From Marthasterias glacialis (lineage: Eukaryota; Echinodermata; Asteroidea; Forcipulatida; Asteriidae), in NCBI GenBank assembly GCA_911728455.2, contig OU452229.1, positions 23,797,347 to 23,861,346 of the forward strand: a stretch of 64,000 bases of DNA, given 5' to 3'. Shown in pieces: positions 22,601 through 33,332 of the stretch. The number at the start of each line of letters is the position of its first letter. Positions within the stretch are counted from its first letter, which is position 1. The notes beneath the pieces were generated by a model. That model did not search any database, was not told the DNA's origin, and worked only from the letters and a program-made list of their open reading frames with translations. A program made the translations under genes and the position numbers.

Positions 22601-25600
22601 ATATATGAACCTATTATTATTATTATTATCATTCGATAATGACAAAATGTCAACATTAAATTTTGGGGGTATAAAGAGAAAATAAATCGTTGTCTAGTTA
22701 AACAAAAAAATAATAAAATAAATAACCCACCAAAATTTCTTCAAATTTATGGGATCCCATTTCAGTTAAGACGATGAAAACTTGAATGTTTTTTTCAGGT
22801 GATTTTTGCATGTTCATACCAGGTTCAATTGTGACAACAATAATAAATTGCGGGGTCTCCAAATTGTTATTTTTCGACTATGACACTAATTCAGATAAGC
22901 AGTAAGCTTTGACATTAAAACTAAACCAAACCTCCATTTTCTTTTTTCAAAACTTTCTGAAAGATGGACAGCAACAAATCAGTTTTGATTTTTTCGGAAT
23001 GTTTTTTTTTCTTCTTTATTCAGGAGTCACAGCAAGCTTCCACAACTCAACAATCAAACTTGCCGGTAAGCTTTTTTTAAACTGTAGAACTTGGTTCTGT
23101 AAATTTATTTTAATACTTATATTAATTCTTTCACATTCTTTAAAATGGGAATGTCAAAGTCTTTTTCTCTACCTTTCTTTCTCTTACTCTTAAATAATAA
23201 TAATAACAATAATATTAACAACAGGCATTTAAGACGCTCTTCTTAGTAAACTAAATCACAGCGCTTACAAGAAAATAACAAGTACATGTAATTATAAATC
23301 TAAATCATAAACAATAAGTAAAATGTAATGAAATACGTTAGTTAAACAGATGCGTCTTGACTTTTTTCCGGAATTGTTGGAGTGACATAGCATTTGAAGG
23401 GAAAAGGGCAGACTATTCCACTCCTTTGCTGCAGTGGCCATGAAGGTTCTGTCGCCTGATTTGTTGCATGTACGTGGTGAAGTCAGGAGGAAAGGATTGG
23501 AACTGGAATGGAGGTTTGGTCTGCAGGGAACATACCGCACAATACAAGACTGCATATATTTTGGAGACTAGTTATGAAATGATTTGTACACCAAAAGAAG
23601 CAATTTGTAGCGAATGCGTTTGGAGATGGGTAACCAGTGTAGTGACTGCAGCAAAGGGGTGGCATCCTGTCTTCGGTTGGTCCTATAAATGAGGCGAGCT
23701 GTCCAGTTTTGAAGACTCTGGAGTCTTTTTAAGTTGACTTGTTGGGAGAGATGTGAGGAGCCCATTGCAGTAGTCTAGCCTTGATAGGATGAGCCCTCTA
23801 ACTGCATGATGACAAGCACTCTGATCAATGCATAACATTACTAATATTAATACTGAATACTCCAGGCAAATGATAGCAGTCTTGATTCATGTCAAGTTGT
23901 GTAAGTATAAAAATGGTTTGGTTTGATGAATCAACATAATCAAATAAGTAATGCATTTGTCACATCCATTCAAACGTATTTGGTTCAAGTACAAGACAAG
24001 TTCTTGTACGGACGAGATCCTACACCTGTGATGGCAAACTCACAGTGAAAACAATTCATGCTTATTTAATCAAGCCATTGGATGTTTCCTCTGATGTGCT
24101 GGAGGTCTACACTGCTTACACGAAAGTATCAGTTTTACTATGTGGGCAGGGTTATTATCAATCTTAATATTGATCTGAATCTCAATTTCTCCGAATATAT
24201 TAAATCAAAATTATAAATACAAATTATGTTCACCCTCCCAAAAGTTGATCTATTTGTTTCATCACTGTAAATATGACTCCGCGCATCCAGTGGCGTAACT
24301 TTTTTCGGGGGTGGGGCAAGCTGGGGAGGAGGGGGGGGGGGTCAAAGACACAATGTAGGGGGCCCTTCTAATGTACCGGTACTCTCTAAATGTAAAAGAG
24401 TGAAAACCACTCTTTTTGTCCGCCATATGGCTCCTTGCAAGAGTGGTGTGGCGGACAACTCTTTTTTTGAGTGAAAAACATGTATTTTCACTAGATTCAG
24501 AGTGAAATTCACTCCACTTTCACTCAAAAAAGAGTGGTGAAAAGTGAGTTTCACTCTCAAAAGAGCCAAACTGACACCACTCTGGCAAGCGAGTGAAATT
24601 TTCACTCTTTTACATTAGGAGAGTATCCCAACGTTTAGTTTTCAATTTGTTCGATCTCATGTGGGGTTACACCACTGCTCGCATCTGAATACAAAACCAA
24701 TGTTTTTTCTTGAACTGTAGCCCAAGGAGCGGTTTCGCCGTGCGGTCAGACAGGTGAAGAAGCTCTGTGCGGTGCAAATCGGTCTAAACAAGCTGGCTAC
24801 AGAGGCTGGCAAAGGGACATTTGGAGCCACTTTACCGGATCTTGTAGCTTCCCTGTCTAGGTCACCTAGTGTTGTCTACATGCCATCAACTAAGGAAAAA
24901 CTCACGTTTGATGCTGGTGATTTCAGAAGCAAATACGAGGTAAAAGAACCAAGTTGTTTGGCATTATATTCTAAAGTGTTCTGATTTATTGAATATTCAT
25001 GAACATGCAGTAGGGGCCTATATATATATAATTACAAACGTTTCCATCACTCTATGCTTGAGATTAGACCCAGAAACTAGGCGCTGTACTCCTTTTTGAA
25101 ATTTTGACCACGACCGTCCGTCCAGGTCATAATTTCAAAAAAAGAGAAGAGTTACTGGGTCTAGCTTAAGATGATTCATTTATAAAATGTACAAAATCAA
25201 TGAACCGTAATTCCTTTACCCCGTTATTTCCAGAAGAAACGTTTTTGATATTAACACAGAAACACACACACACACACACAAACAAAGACACAAGATAAAA
25301 CAAACAAAAACAAACTGGTAAACTTTAACTTAACTGGACAACTCCAACTACATTTTTTTCATTGTTGACAAAGTTCACATGGCCGAGAAATGCCAAGGTG
25401 GCCATTGACAAGCGGCCTGAAGAACGTACTGACTCGGATATCATGCTGATTGGTGGGCTGATGCGTGGTCTTCACAGCTTCAGGAAATACACTAGGGCAC
25501 ACCAACGGCTCATCTGTAGGGTTGTCAGATTCCAAAAGTAAGTTGTGTCTATACAGTGCCCATTATTTCGGTTTTTTGTCTCTTTTAGCAAAGTCTGACT

Positions 25601-28600
25601 TCTGAGAGGGGCCACTGTCATTATTATTATGTTTTATTGCAAAACGAAAACCGGCAATGAAGAGAGCAAAAACAAAAAACAATGGATAGTTATCAAATTA
25701 CCAATCAAGACTTAATACAATATCTTCTTTTTTTAAGATCTAATAATCAATGATTGATAATAGAGAGGAAAACAATATTTATAAATACAGCATTTTTTTC
25801 TCCATGATTTTTATGGCTGAATTAATTTCTACCATCAAGAAGTATTCTACTTTATTTCTTTGTCTTATTCCTTTTCTGATAAGGTACGGTAGAAGGAGAG
25901 TAGTCGTACGTAAAGGACACTTGGGATACGCCTTCTATTTCATCTTTGCCGGAGCTGTTTGCGTCACTCTCGATGAAGATGAGGAAAGTGCCTTCGTCAA
26001 GAAGGAAGTGACCATTCTTAAGAAAGGGGCATGCTTTGGGGTGAGGATGCACAAGAGGGGGGAGTTAAGATGCTTTGGGAAAATGCGTCATAGGATCAAA
26101 AAGATCTTGAATCTCTTGTAAAGACGTCGATTTAATTAGAACGGATTGGTTCAAGGCTTCTGGGGATATGCAGAAATACTGTGTAAACAAAGTATGAAAT
26201 AAGGGTCAATAGATTCTTCTTTATCTTAAGGAATGTTATTAAGAAAGGCAAAGCATTTCTAAGGAAATTTCACAAGTGTCTTTAAAATAATATTGTCTTA
26301 ACACTACAGTATGTAGGATGATTTTAAAATAGCCTGAGCAATTGAAACGTATGGACCACCTAGAGATAATAATCAGTAGCTTTTTAAATAAAACGATGAT
26401 GCGTTATTGAGACTAACAATATTTAACAGACTTTGGAGAAAAAATCACTTTAATTTTTCTTCTTCTTCAACATCAAGATTCCTTATATAGAGTTTGCGTT
26501 AATATGTCCTACACTTTATGGTCATGGTTTAAAGGTACACTTTTAAAACTTCTCACCTTTTCAAATATTTTTTTTGTAAACTTAGAACCTACTGAGTATT
26601 GCTCAATTTTAAACAAATGATTAAAAAAAATCCATATATGGAATATAATAAAAACATTTAAAACAATGATTGGTTAGCAACAAATGATGTACAACCGTAA
26701 AAAAAAGAAACATGATTTCACCAGAAAAAAAGAAAACTTATTTTTTTTGTTTTTTCACACAACAAAACCAGGAGCTGACTCGAGTTGACTCCTCTATGCT
26801 GGAATTTTCATACCCACAACTTAAATTGCTTTTAACAAGACAATTTTATTCTTAATTTGATATCTTAAAATAAACATTTCTACTGGGGCATTATGTCTAG
26901 CGACTTGGCTCAACAAAAACTCTAAAGAATAGTTTTTCAAAATCTTAATGCATTTTTAGTCAACACAGTGACATCAACATGGGTGAATATGAAAAGTTAA
27001 CAGTGCAATTACGGACATATTGACTGATAGTATCACTCAATCCTTTTAGCGAGGGGCCAGTTCATTGTCTACAAATGCTTAACATCATCAACTTCAAGTC
27101 AAGGGCGCTTACAAAGTGGTTGAATCATATTAGATTAGGAGTGAGGGGAAAAGTACTATTGAATTACGGTACCTAATGACAATTCTGAATATGTTAATTG
27201 TATTAATGCTAATGTGAATGGACAGCAGCCATCAGTAGGGTTGTAAGATCTATGGTAACTACTGTCGTAGAAGCTGAAGGCTTGAGATATGGGGAAGGGG
27301 TCATTGGACAAGAAATCCAGGCCTATTACCCCCCCCCCCCCCCAATTCAATGTAAAAAAAAAATAAATAAATAAATCTAGTGTGCAAATGTTCATAGCTC
27401 AAACTGAATAATATTTTTGTACCGACAGGAAATTGCCCTATTAAAGGATGTAAGGAGGAAGGCTACCATTGTTTGTCTTCAAGACACAGAATTTCTTGTA
27501 GTGGATCGAGATGATTTCTTTGAGCAAGGTCTTCACCAACACATACAAGAAGAGTTTCAGTACAAGTTCAACTTCTTCAGGTAAACAATGACCCTCTAAA
27601 TTACAACGGAAATTTGATTATAGGCCATGGCACAATTGAGAAGTTAGTTAGAATGCATTAATCCTCCCCAATGAAAAAAATGAAAATAACATCTAAACAA
27701 AACCAACATCAACAATGGAAACAAAACAACGCACCCAGAGTAAAATTCTACGTCACAACAGTGTTATTATGTACTTTTCAATATCTTCCCTTTTCAGTAC
27801 AGCACATGTTTAGCAGCCATAAATAACAAAACACTTTCCTCACAAATATTTACTCCCAGTGAATTCCAATCAATACACTCAAACAAATAATATATTCCAC
27901 TATGGAGTGTTATAAGAGTACAGGCTTCAACGCCTCAGGGTCGTCATTAATAATTCATCACCAAGCACTTCAAATGTTCAATGTTTGAATACGAGTGAGA
28001 GAGTGACAGCGGTGGTGTTTGCACAATAAGGTATCAGTGAACGATTTCCCTTGTATAGCTTTTATAGTGAAATGCTTCACAAAATGTGTCAATTGCTGCT
28101 CAAAAATCATCATTTGCTACTCAATAATTTAGCACTCCGTATGCACAGGACATGTTCAGTCTAAATATTTCCCCTGGCATTAGGTTTAGTATATTCCATG
28201 TAAAAACAGGAATATGGACTAAACCTTGTTGTTTATCCTTGGTGAGGGATTGTAAAAGTTTGTTTTATTTGGTGCCTAATCATCAAAAGACTTGGATAAG
28301 ATGATAAAATAAAGATGAAATGAATGTTTTGTTACCCGTTACTTGTTCTGTAGGAGATTACCGTTATTCTCCAGCTGGCCTGATGATCAACTTGAAGAGA
28401 TCAGTGATATGGCCCGTATTGAGGAGTATAACCACGACTCCGTCATCGTCAAAGACTCCAGAGAAACTCATTGGCTTCTTTTTGTTACCAAGGTAACACA
28501 GCTCGGTCTGAATCGATAGCTCCGCTCAAGACTTTCAATTAGATCATTCCAATGTGTATGATCCCAAGAAAGGGAGCAGTGGTGTAGCTACAGGGGCGGG

Positions 28601-31600
28601 GGCGGTACCTCCCATAAATTCGCAGTGCCCCCCCCCTCCCCAGGTGCCCCCATGAAACAAATCTAGATACATGTAGTTCATTAAAAACATAGTCCTTGGG
28701 CCCCCCACTGAAAAGCAATGCCCCCCCCCCCACTGAAAAAATCCTGGATTCGCTTTAGAAAGGGAAACATCTTATGCAGTTGATGTCAAGTGTTTACAGA
28801 AATGAAAAGGAACAGTCCAACATATAATTTACAAAAATTGAGATTATCCAGGCAAGGTTTACACTAAACATGTCCATTGGAATACTTTTTGCTCGGTTGT
28901 GTACTCCAGGGTTGCTGTGATGTCTTGAAGCTGGTAGATCTTGCCAAGGTGTACGCAGCAAAAATTGAGGAGGAGCAGAATCAGAAGAGGCATCCTCTAA
29001 GTGGGGGCGGGGTTCCAGCATCGATGCTCAGTGGTGACTACCCACTCAGTCTACTACCAGAGGGTCAGCGAAGCCCATTCCCCTGGTTAACGCCACACAA
29101 ATTGCCTGTCAACGCAAGACCTAAAACAACTGGTAAGTACTATCACCTAAAACTATCTTAAGAAGGACACAAAGAGCAAGTGTCTTAAAGGACCAAGATT
29201 GTGGCTGCATCTACTGATCCATAGTAAGTCCTGAACTTAAAGGAAGTAGCGTGTGTTGTAACTGAGTGGTCTAGCAAATCAAAGTAAAGTTCTGGGCCCA
29301 ATTTCATGGCTCTGCTTACCGTAAGCAAAAAATCTGCCCTTGCGGAAGCAGGAAATTCCGTGCTTACTTTAGCGTATTTCACTGGTTAGTAAGGAATTTT
29401 TGCTTACAAAGTGTGCGTGCATAGTGCGCGTGCGTAGCGAGCGCAGAAATTCGGCGCTAACCTCATAAGCGGCGAATGGCCTTCGTAAGCGCAGAATGGC
29501 ACAGTAAGCAGAACCATGAAATTGGGCCCTGGTGGCTAATTCACTGGAGTGTGGGTTCAAATCTCAGTTGTGACACTTGTCCTTGAGCAAGACACTTTAC
29601 TATAATTGCTTCTCATCACCCAGGAGTAAATGGGTACCTGTGAGGGTTAAGATTGTTGATGTGAATGATAAGCAACCAGTGTGCCCATCTGGCTGTTGGT
29701 GCTGCATACTCCTGAGGAGTTGAAATGGTTTTAGTAATGCTTAGGGCCTAGTGAACAAGTATAATGATACTATCTTAGAAAGGACCCTTAAATGACTCAG
29801 ACTGTGGCTGCATCCATACTGATCCACAGTAAGTCTTGAACTTAATAGAAGTAGTGTGTGTTGCTGCTGAGTTGTCTAGCTAAAGCTCTGGTGGCTAATT
29901 CACCGGAGTGTGGGTTCGAATCCGTCGCGACACTTGTGTCCTTGAGCAAGTGTTTCCCATCACCCAGAAGTAAATGAGCACCAGTGAAGGTTGAGATTGA
30001 TGTAAATGATTAGCAACCTCTGCATCCATTCGGTGCGGTGCTGCATACTCCTCAGGAGTTGTGATGTTTTAGTAATGCTTAGGTCCCAATGAACAAGTGT
30101 AATGATACTTTGAGGTACTTGGAGGGGCATACTTGGCATAAAAAGTGCATAATAAATACACATTTCTTATTGATGGTTTCTTGCCCCTTATGAAATAATG
30201 ATCAACCTAGCTCAAGACATTGAAGCTGATGGCCAGTTTCATTTGATCATATGCAACAGGTCAGATAAACAGCAAGTCCAAAGACAAGATGGAAGCGATG
30301 GAGTCTGAACCCAACCGTCATCCAAGGAGTAAGAGTGCTAATGTCGTATCTCATGCACCTGACATCACTGAGGAGGATATAGCTACAGCTGACTCAAGAT
30401 CCACAATGACAAGTAGTTTCTCCATGCACAAACGAAGGTCAGATTTCTTTAAGACAGTATGCAAAGTAGACGATGCTACTAATCGCCTCTAGAATTAGAT
30501 TTATCAATAAGATGTCGTCTTGCAAACAAAGGTACATGCTACATCCATTTGAAGATTGATCATATGAATGACCGAAAACATCGTTAAAAAGGACACAGTC
30601 TTGAAAACATGACGACAAAACTTTGATGTTTTGTGGACGCAATGAGAGTAGGCACACCAAATAGTTATACCATTGACTTTAATATAAGCTGGGTTAACAC
30701 ACCTAAGATGTCTGTATAAAACTCTCTTTTTACTTGTTGAATTCTAGGTTTTCAGACCCATCTACTCCACTCAAGCTGCCGAGTCACGTCAGCTTCGGTG
30801 TTGCCACAATGAAGGGGGAAGGTGTAGATGCTGGTGTTTATATCAAAGTGGATACGCTCAGACCTGGCCAGTGTTTTGTAAGTTTTTTTACCCCTGGAAG
30901 CTTCTTTAGAGTTCAGGATGAATTTGTACACTTAATAGCCTTGAAAGTATCTTCAAACCAACCATCAGAAAACTGACTTGTAAACAAGTTTCTTTTCCAC
31001 TCAGCCAATTTTTTTCTGGCAACGTCACACTTGGCTTTCTTCAATTCAATTCAATTCAATTCACATTTATTTCCATACTGTCAAAAACATAACATTAATT
31101 ACATACAAAAGCAAACTGTGTAGTTTAAATAAATAAATAAAGGTTTATACAGTCAAAGAAAGGGAACAGTATGGAGGCCGATTTGATAAGCCGAGACTTG
31201 TAGAAATCAGCCAATAAATGAACAGACAGAAACAAGACAAACGAACAGACAGAAGACATACATTATGAACAACACAACGGAAATACAAAAACAACAAAAG
31301 CGCTTAAATAACAAAAATGAAATGCGGTTGTAATATGAAAAGAACAAATGATGATTATACATGGCAAAGCAGTCAGTTGAAAGAAAGCTATGTTACATAC
31401 TGAGAGATAAGTCTTCTTTTGAATGAGGCTTTGAAACTGTCTACTGACGGCTGGCTTTTGATTTCTTCGTCAATGGCGTTCCACAAGCGAGGACCATAGA
31501 ATCGAAGGGTGTTCATAGAATAAGTGGTGCGAGTGAAAGGAACCAGGAGATTAAGACAAGATCGGGTTGAGTAGGTATGCTGATCTTGGACAGAAGAAAA

Positions 31601-33332
31601 GTAAGCAGAGAAAGTACTTGGAAGATTTCTGGAATGCTTGTACATGAATATCCCAGTATGGAGTTTGTTTATGTCAGAAATTGTAAGGGTGTTGAGCTGT
31701 GAAAAAAGTGGTGCAGTGTGTGCACGAGTATGTGAGGAAGTACAAGTGCGGATAGCCCGCTTTTGAGTGACAATGAGGGAGTGCAGTTTGTTATTACTTG
31801 ACCGAGCCCAGACAATCTTGAGAAAAAAAGAAAGCAAATTTAATTTTTTTAATAAGTTACCTTATTAATCAATTGCATGTAACATGCCCATATATTGTTT
31901 GATTGACACACTTTACAGGGTATAGAGGGGACTATAGGTAACATGCCTCAATATTCATTAATCAGCCTCGGGTGTGAGCTCGTTCGTGTCTCAATAACTA
32001 AATTCCGTGAGTATGCCTGCGAGAACACACTTGAGAAGGCAGAGGAACTCATTCCAAAATACCCAAGTGACCATGACCTCTGGGCTAGCTTCTTGAAGCA
32101 GAGCCGCTGGAATAACTTCAAGAATGGTATTGTGAGGACGGTGATGGAGGACGCACAGGCTCAGAGTGTACCAAGCATGTTTGCCAAAGACTACCGTTCA
32201 TCAGGGAAGAGCCATGAGGTTCATCATAACCAACAGCGCAGAGTTAGTCTGGGTAGTAGTTTTACCAGTAATGTCATGCCAAGGATTTCAATTGCAACAA
32301 ATGCTTGGACTGATGATGGGCGTTCACAGAGTAAAGGCAGAGGTAAGGTCAGAGTCTTTGCGATTAGAACAAGTTCTTCCAACCCCAACGACCTTAGTAC
32401 CTGATGCACAAGGTTCTCCTTAACCTCAACAGTCTCCATCCCATATTTTATTTTATAAACAATCTCGAGTGCATTTTGAATTATCCAAAAAAGTTGCTTT
32501 TGTAATGTTAAAGCCTCAGCTCAACATTGGTAAGAAGAGAAACAATGTTCACAGATGTACATATACCTTACATGGTATATAGATGGTGGTAGAAAACTTC
32601 CCTTGAAAGATTTCTGCCTGAAGTGTTATCATTTTTAAATAATAAATGAAATAAGATCCAAAGATTAGTTTTCATCTCAGTGAGACGAAAACCGCCTTTG
32701 GGAATGCTTACCAACGTGCTGAAGGCATTTTTACTGTTTTCTTGCAAATGAAACAACTAAATGAGCTGACATTTTCACAGTTGGTTTTATTACAAATATC
32801 TTGATTTGTGCAAAGAATGGAAGCATTTACAGTCAGTTTACCAATATTGAGCTGGGGTTTTAACAGGCAGTCTTTCCCAAGCTAAGTTTACTCTGTGGTG
32901 ATAAACTGTTTGAGGTTCATTTACTCCATAAGCTGTTTTCTCTAAAGTATTTAATTGTTCCTAAGGTGCAATTGTTACTTCTTGGTGTCTGTTCATCTGA
33001 ATTCTTATCAAATACACTCTTAACTTCTCTTAACAGATGGTGCAACGTCGCGGTCAAGTTATTCAACAAGTCGCCCTCAGTCTTGCCAACAGCAGAGTCG
33101 CCCTGGAACCTCCAAACGGCACAATGCTCGAAGTGAACGCCTGACCGCACTCGTCGCAGACAACTGCACATCACGTGCGACGACCCCCAACTCCCTACAT
33201 GTCCCAAAGATTCCACGCTCAAAGCTGTCCCCATCTCCAACAAGAATGTCCTACAGAGTACCTGAGATGGACAGACTCATGAAACCTACCTACACAGGGA
33301 ATATTAGCTGGCGTGCACTGGCCAAATCATAA
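19667..33332 (+). CDS. CNBD2: Cyclic nucleotide-binding domain-containing protein 2-like (CNBD2), 12 exons
   Basis: Predicted 868 residues. Exons: 19667-20149, 23024-23065, 24721-24939, 25374-25537, 25884-26040, 27429-27580, 28354-28492, 28910-29132, 30260-30437, 30748-30877, 31919-32342, 33037-33332 (stop TAA); GT-AG throughout with continuous phase. Residues 1-175 are a low-complexity acidic/Ser-rich extension whose start is the least sure part. Family similarity begins near PKERFRRAVRQVKKLC (176). The first cNMP-binding domain spans ~300-400: YGRRRVVVRKGHLG, then FYFIFAGAVCVT, then a phosphate-binding cassette FGEIALL (354-360) with R365-K366-A367. A degenerate second domain follows (VYIKVDTLRPGQCFG, ~618-630). 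The C-terminus (from ~690) is Ser/Arg-rich. Vertebrate CNBD2 is cytosolic, cAMP-binding and linked to sperm flagella; that role here is inferred. A possible poly(A) signal lies at 34350. The domain exons are secure; exon 2 (14 codons) is the weakest internal one. Confidence 0.88.
20585..21620 (+). promoter_or_regulatory. Two TATA-like core promoter candidates inside CNBD2 intron 1
   Basis: GGCTATATAAGCC at ~20590 and CACTATATAAGTCC at ~21567 are each followed within ~30 bp by a CRE-like half (TGTGACGTTT; TTACGTCACAC). No coding exon was linked downstream. Chance occurrence in AT-rich DNA is a real alternative. Confidence 0.25.
20883..21211. mobile_element. TTAA-flanked MITE, family 2 (copy A)
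   Basis: Bounded by TTAAAGGTA and TACCTTTAA. The interior (GGTAAAGCTGATAGTGCAGT, GAGAAAATAGTGAAAA, CACTTTTCAGCA, GGCTTTCAGACC, ACCAATCCT) is collinear with 45922-46286. Non-coding, in CNBD2 intron 1. Confidence 0.75.
23200..23790 (-). mobile_element. CR1/L2-type non-LTR retrotransposon 3' end
   Basis: On the minus strand: NLKRLQSLQNWTARLIYRTN, then HWLPISKRIRYKLLLLVYKS, then a shifted frame with LTSPRTCNKSGDRTFMATAA and KEWNSLPFSL. This is the conserved tail of the ORF2 protein after the reverse transcriptase domain. Past the stop comes AAGCGCTG and an ATT-rich tail at 23195-23220, the usual 3' end of these elements. 5'-truncated with at least one frameshift. It lies in CNBD2 intron 2, antisense to the gene. 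Confidence 0.8.
24290..24345. mobile_element. Terminal scrap of the CAGTGGCG-ended family
   Basis: CAGTGGCGTAACTTTTTTCG followed by G runs; only one end is present. Confidence 0.45.
24380..24625. mobile_element. MITE with TACTCTC...GAGAGTA ends (copy A)
   Basis: The left end TACTCTCTAAATGTAAAAGA and the right end read inverted (TACTCTCCTAATGTAAAAGA) form a long inverted terminus continuing into GTGAAAA. The interior is built of GAGTGAAA/TTTCACTC words and can fold on itself. Two more copies: 50477-50713 and 55811-56030. It lies in CNBD2 intron 2, ending about 95 bp before an exon. Confidence 0.8.
25065..25163. mobile_element. Short MITE, TAGACCCAG...CTGGGTCTA ends
   Basis: About 99 bp: TAGACCCAGAAACTAGGCGC and TGTACTCCTTTTTGAAATTT pair with the inverted right side ending GTTACTGGGTCTA. 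These are the same ends as the 594-bp element at 42075-42668, so this is probably an internally deleted relative. Confidence 0.75.
25259..25280. repeat. CA microsatellite
   Basis: About ten CA dinucleotides in CNBD2 intron 3. A similar run lies at 51346-51363. Confidence 0.8.
28570..28740. mobile_element. Fragment of a C-run-rich CAGTGG element
   Basis: GCAGTGGTGTAGCTACAGGG followed by several runs of CCCCCC and GGGCCCCCCACTG. It resembles the outer parts of the 8516 family or a close relative. In CNBD2 intron 6. Confidence 0.4.
29150..30125. repeat. Tandem duplication of a SINE-bearing segment
   Basis: 29150-29765 and 29770-30125 share, in order: TATCTTA(A/G)AAAGGAC, GTGGCTGCATC, ACTGATCCA, AGTAAGTC, TGAACTTAA, GTGTGTTG, GGTGGCTAATTCAC, GGAGTGTGGGTTC, CACTTG, CTTGAGCAAG, CATCACCCAG, and GCTGCATACTCCTVAGGAGTTG. 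Each unit is a degenerate tRNA-derived SINE with flank. The first contains an extra MITE (29294-29529). In CNBD2 intron 8. Confidence 0.7.
29294..29529. mobile_element. GGGCCC-ended MITE inserted in one copy of a duplication
   Basis: The left end GGGCCCAATTTCATGGCTCT and the right end read inverted (GGGCCCAATTTCATGGTTCT) pair; inside are GCTTAC/GTAAGC words. The duplicated neighbour (~29890) shows the uninterrupted site GCTCTGGTGGCTAATTC, which marks the insertion boundary. Target duplication is at most 2-3 bp. The interior has GCGTGCGTAGCGAGCGC-type sequence and no gene. Confidence 0.8.
31035..31837 (-). mobile_element. 5'-truncated non-LTR retrotransposon with (TTGAA)n tail
   Basis: On the minus strand 149 codons are open: VTQKRAIRTCTSSHTRAHTA, then LFSQLNTLTISDINKLHTGI, then RFYGPRLWNAIDEEI and SFKASFKRRL. 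This is the post-reverse-transcriptase tail of a Jockey/CR1-like ORF2. The 3' region runs to a tandem AATTG/TTGAA tail at 31038-31062. An unbroken frame suggests a fairly recent insertion. In CNBD2 intron 10, antisense. Confidence 0.75.
32508..32863. mobile_element. TTAA-flanked MITE, family 1 (copy B)
   Basis: TTAAAGCCTCAGCTCAACAT at the left and ATATTGAGCTGGGGTTTTAA at the right, with TTAA on both sides. The interior is the reverse complement of 6347-6714 (ACATATACCTTACATGGTAT; GATTTGTGCAAAG). It fills much of the last CNBD2 intron. Confidence 0.8.
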
